Positions 61,617 through 64,000 of a stretch of 64,000 nucleotides of DNA are shown in pieces; within the stretch, counting starts at the first letter, position 1; each line of letters starts with the position of its first letter. Source of the DNA: Acinetobacter gyllenbergii CIP 110306 = MTCC 11365 (lineage in GTDB: Bacteria; Pseudomonadota; Gammaproteobacteria; Pseudomonadales; Moraxellaceae); assembly GCF_000413855.1 (NCBI RefSeq), contig NZ_ATGG01000003.1:35818-99817 (forward strand). Direction: 5' to 3'. Under the pieces are notes generated by a model that was not told the origin of the DNA, did no database searches, and saw only the letters and a list, made by a program, of their open reading frames with translations. A program made the translations under genes and the position numbers.

Positions 61617-62390
61617 ATGCGAATTACATTGATTGGGGCAGGTCGTGTTGCAACCCATTTGGCCAAAGTATTGCAATTGCGGCATCAGATTGTGCAAATC
61701 TGTAGTCGGAATCTACAACATGCTCAGACCCTTGCAGACCAAGTCAGTGCCCAAGCAATTGATGATGAGCAGCAGCTAGATGAGCAAACCGATTTAGTGA
61801 TTATTGCAGTCAGTGATCAGGCGATTCGTAGCGTGATTGATTCGATTGCGCCATATCTCCCTGAAAATCTGATTGTACATACTTCGGGGAGCACTGCTTT
61901 ATCAGTACTGGAACAAAGACATCCACGCGCGGGTGTGTTCTATCCTTTGCAAACCTTTAGTATGGAAAGGGATGTGAATTGGGCAGATACCCCTTTGTTT
62001 GTGGAGGCAGTACAGCAACAGGACTTAACCTTATTAACCGAATTAGCCAACAGTCTAAGCCAACGTGTCTATCAATATAGTTCTACACAACGTTTGACCT
62101 TGCATTTAGCAGCGGTATTTGCTTGCAATTTTAGTAATTATTGTTATGACATGGCGAAGCAGATCGTTGATGCAGAGCAGGTTGATTTTAGTTTGCTCTA
62201 TCCACTGATTTTAGAGACCGCAAATAAAGCCACAGCCAATAATCCCAAGGATATGCAGACAGGCCCTGCGATGCGTGGTGACCAAAATATATTAAGTATG
62301 CATAGCCAGTTATTAGCAGATTCTAATCGTCCAGACTTGCAGAATATCTATGGTCTTCTCAGTGAATCTATTTTAAAACGCCATCATTAA
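61617..62390 (+). CDS. Rossmann-fold protein with DUF2520 domain
   Basis: A 257-residue protein of the Rossmann-like plus DUF2520 type. The N-terminal nucleotide-binding motif is LIGAGRVATHLAKVL (residues 5-19), followed by a NADP-type SRN turn (ICSRNLQ) and VIIAVSDQAI. The middle has HTSGSTALSVLEQ and GVFYPLQTFS, hallmarks of this family. The helical C-terminal domain includes HLAAVFACNFSNYCYDMA. The layout resembles ProC and ketopantoate-reductase-like dehydrogenases, so an NAD(P)-dependent reductase role is likely, but no substrate is established for the family. It stands alone between a terminator and an inverted repeat. Confidence 0.85.
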   Translation: MRITLIGAGRVATHLAKVLQLRHQIVQICSRNLQHAQTLADQVSAQAIDDEQQLDEQTDLVIIAVSDQAIRSVIDSIAPYLPENLIVHTSGSTALSVLEQRHPRAGVFYPLQTFSMERDVNWADTPLFVEAVQQQDLTLLTELANSLSQRVYQYSSTQRLTLHLAAVFACNFSNYCYDMAKQIVDAEQVDFSLLYPLILETANKATANNPKDMQTGPAMRGDQNILSMHSQLLADSNRPDLQNIYGLLSESILKRHH

Positions 62391-62406
62391 ATTAATTTAA
62401 CAATAA

Positions 62407-62442
62407 GTATACAAAATAGACAAATCAGTCTGTTTTGTATAC
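62407..62442. repeat. Long inverted repeat with GTATAC ends, before vgrG
   Basis: GTATACAAAATAGAC (62407-62421) and GTCTGTTTTGTATAC (62428-62442) form a 15-bp inverted repeat with one mismatch and a 6-base loop. It lies between the DUF2520 gene and vgrG. It may be a terminator for the former or a regulator site; no clear T-run follows. Confidence 0.6.
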
Positions 62443-62477
62443 CATGACTAAAATTTGATTTAATTCTATATAAAAAG

Positions 62478-64000
62478 ATGTTGGCTAATATATTTCAAGC
62501 TTTAGAGAGTCTCGGCCTTACTGCACAAAAACGTGCAATCCATATTCAATTTTCTAATCAAAATTTAAAGACTCAAGTCTTCCTACAGCGTATTGATGGT
62601 CAGCATCAACTGAATAATGGATTTAAGGCAGAACTGATCTGTCTGTCGACCAATGCGACCATTCAACTCAAACAATTTATTGGTAGCCATGCGGCAATTG
62701 ATACGGTGACCGATAATGGACAATTGACCCGTGTCACAGGGATCATTACTCAAGCCTTACAAGGGCAATCGGATGGTAGCCTAACTGTCTATAAGCTGAC
62801 TTTAGAAGATCCAACCGCACTGTGGAAACAACGCCGTAACAGCCGTGTGTTTATGAACAAGAGCGTGCCTGATGTCGTGCAACTTATCTTCAAGGAGTGG
62901 CAGCAAAAGAGTTCCTTATTTGCATCAAGCTTAACGCTTGATTTAAGCGGACTGAGCCAAGATTACGATATTCGTCCCTTTATCATGCAATCTTTGGAAA
63001 GTGACTACGACTTCCTGACGCGTTTGCTACGTAGTGAATCGATTAACTGGCTAATTGATGAAGCTGAGCGAATCGTTCCGCAAAGCAGTGCCGCGATTCA
63101 GCCGCAAAAACTACGCTTGATTGATGACAATAGCCAATACCAAGCGCTAGACAGAAGAATGATTCGTTACCACCGTAGCAGTGCCACCGAACAATACGAC
63201 AGCATGACCAGTTTGGTCGGGCAACGCAGCTTACAACCGAGCAGCGTGCATGTACAACGTTGGCAAGCGGATGTATTGGAACAAGAAGATGGCGCAGGCA
63301 GCGTCCAAAGCACCCATAAACACAGTGCTCAATATGACAATGCCAGTTTAGGGCTGGAACAGGCATGGCACTTTTCACCGGCATGGATGCAAGATCTGAA
63401 TGGTGAAGATGGGGCAACCGCATCGGGCAATGCACAGATCGAAAAACTGAATCAAAATCTCGGTCAATATTACGACTTACAATCCAAACAATTTATCGCC
63501 GATACCACCGTGCGCGACACGCATGTGGGTTACTGGTTTGAATTGGCTGAACATCCTGAAATTGATCAACATGCTGGCAGCGATAAAGAATTCCTGATTA
63601 CAGGCAAAAATTTTTATAACCAAAACAATTTGCCCAAAGATCTACATCAACAGATCAATCAATTATTAGTGCAAAGCAATTGGCAGCCAACTCAATCTAA
63701 TAACACAGAAGAACGCCAAGCCAATCAACTGACACTACAACGCCGCAGCATTAAAACCGTACCCGAATTTAATCCCTTACAACACCGTCCAACAGCCTCA
63801 CCGCAACGTGCCAAAGTGGTTGGGCCAAGCGGCGAAGAAATTCATGTGGATGAATGGGGGCGGATTAAAGTCCGTTTTCTCTTCACTCGGAATGACGACC
63901 ATAGCCACGATGGTGGTGCGGGTGCCAATGACAATGACACGGACTCTGCTTGGGTTGATGTACTGACGCCTTGGGCAGGTGAAGGCTATGGTGCACGTTT
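62478..64000 (+). CDS. vgrG: VgrG, type VI secretion spike protein (3' partial)
   Basis: The gene is open from the ATG at 62478 to the window end, giving about 507 codons of a VgrG that normally exceeds 700. The N-terminus reads MLANIFQALESLGLTAQKRA, the usual start of Acinetobacter VgrGs. Phage-tail-like features follow: VTGIITQALQGQ and YKLTLEDPTALWKQRRNSRVF (gp27-like), ESDYDFLTRLLR, and then the gp5-type OB-fold at EEIHVDEWGRIKVRF. The visible end is AWVDVLTPWAGEGYGA. VgrG trimers cap the Hcp tube and carry effectors. Only a weak ribosome site (AAAAAG) precedes the ATG. Effector, immunity or adaptor genes would lie to the right, outside the window. Confidence 0.93.
   Translation, partial: MLANIFQALESLGLTAQKRAIHIQFSNQNLKTQVFLQRIDGQHQLNNGFKAELICLSTNATIQLKQFIGSHAAIDTVTDNGQLTRVTGIITQALQGQSDGSLTVYKLTLEDPTALWKQRRNSRVFMNKSVPDVVQLIFKEWQQKSSLFASSLTLDLSGLSQDYDIRPFIMQSLESDYDFLTRLLRSESINWLIDEAERIVPQSSAAIQPQKLRLIDDNSQYQALDRRMIRYHRSSATEQYDSMTSLVGQRSLQPSSVHVQRWQADVLEQEDGAGSVQSTHKHSAQYDNASLGLEQAWHFSPAWMQDLNGEDGATASGNAQIEKLNQNLGQYYDLQSKQFIADTTVRDTHVGYWFELAEHPEIDQHAGSDKEFLITGKNFYNQNNLPKDLHQQINQLLVQSNWQPTQSNNTEERQANQLTLQRRSIKTVPEFNPLQHRPTASPQRAKVVGPSGEEIHVDEWGRIKVRFLFTRNDDHSHDGGAGANDNDTDSAWVDVLTPWAGEGYGAR

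Noticed and set aside
63043..63435. A 130-codon minus-strand open frame inside vgrG
   Set aside because: It is antisense to a clear VgrG reading frame, has a Cys/His/Trp-rich composition typical of shadow frames, and no ribosome site.
1..64000. CRISPR array, insertion sequence, prophage or integrase
   Set aside because: No regularly spaced repeats and no transposase, recombinase or phage structural gene other than the VgrG spike were seen.

Overview
The window reads as Acinetobacter chromosome. The strongest marker is a complete two-component-regulated efflux locus whose five proteins I recognise as AdeR, AdeS, AdeA, AdeB and AdeC. Supporting markers are moderate-to-low GC, a PyrB/defective-PyrC pair of the Pseudomonas/Acinetobacter type, a crp-yhfA divergent pair, and an Acinetobacter-type VgrG. 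No transposase, integrase, tRNA, rRNA or CRISPR array was seen. Both ends cut genes: fdhD on the left, vgrG on the right.

Layout. (1) 1-2.2 kb: fdhD end, Dyp-type peroxidase, hotdog thioesterase. (2) 2.2-7.9 kb: a minus-strand operon (epimerase-type reductase, PF10118 protein, alpha/beta hydrolase, Baeyer-Villiger-type flavin monooxygenase) with a divergent AraC-type regulator. (3) 8.0-15.7 kb: adeABC and divergent adeRS, with a 10-bp direct repeat between them that fits the AdeR operator. (4) 15.8-22.8 kb: a distinctly AT-rich catabolic island with a cation/carboxylate symporter, small tautomerase, VOC protein, amine/amino-acid oxidase-type flavoprotein, GntR/FCD repressor, P5C reductase and porin. 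Paired GTATAC operators lie before its first and last genes. (5) 23-39 kb: an organosulfur-scavenging region with a flavin monooxygenase, aldo/keto reductase, OprP-type porin, three substrate-binding proteins, three permeases, two ATPases, an MFS carrier, a sigma-54 activator, a Mop/TOBE protein and a TauD-type dioxygenase. Several of its products contain almost no cysteine or methionine. (6) 39-45.9 kb: a TetR regulator and a divergent set of two PF10118 proteins, an SDR and a second Baeyer-Villiger-type monooxygenase, followed by a methyltransferase. (7) 45.9-62.4 kb: mostly housekeeping (M48 protease, Crp/Vfr, OsmC-like, M23 protein, ClpB, RlmKL, pyrB and pyrC') plus a partial tandem duplication of an OmpA-domain gene. 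(8) From 62.4 kb: the start of a type VI secretion VgrG gene.

How the genes work together. Regions 2 and 6 are parallel cassettes, each pairing a flavin monooxygenase with one or two PF10118 proteins and a short- or extended-chain dehydrogenase under its own regulator. This suggests oxidation of hydrophobic or ketone-like substrates, with the PF10118 proteins possibly acting as diiron proteins. Region 5 looks like a sulfur-starvation regulon: uptake through a sulfur-free porin and ABC systems, oxidative release of sulfite by the flavin monooxygenase and TauD-type dioxygenase, and sigma-54 control. Region 4 is the best candidate for an undescribed pathway: its parts are recognisable, but I cannot name the substrate.

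All calls come from reading the sequence by eye. No database search, alignment or structure prediction was run.
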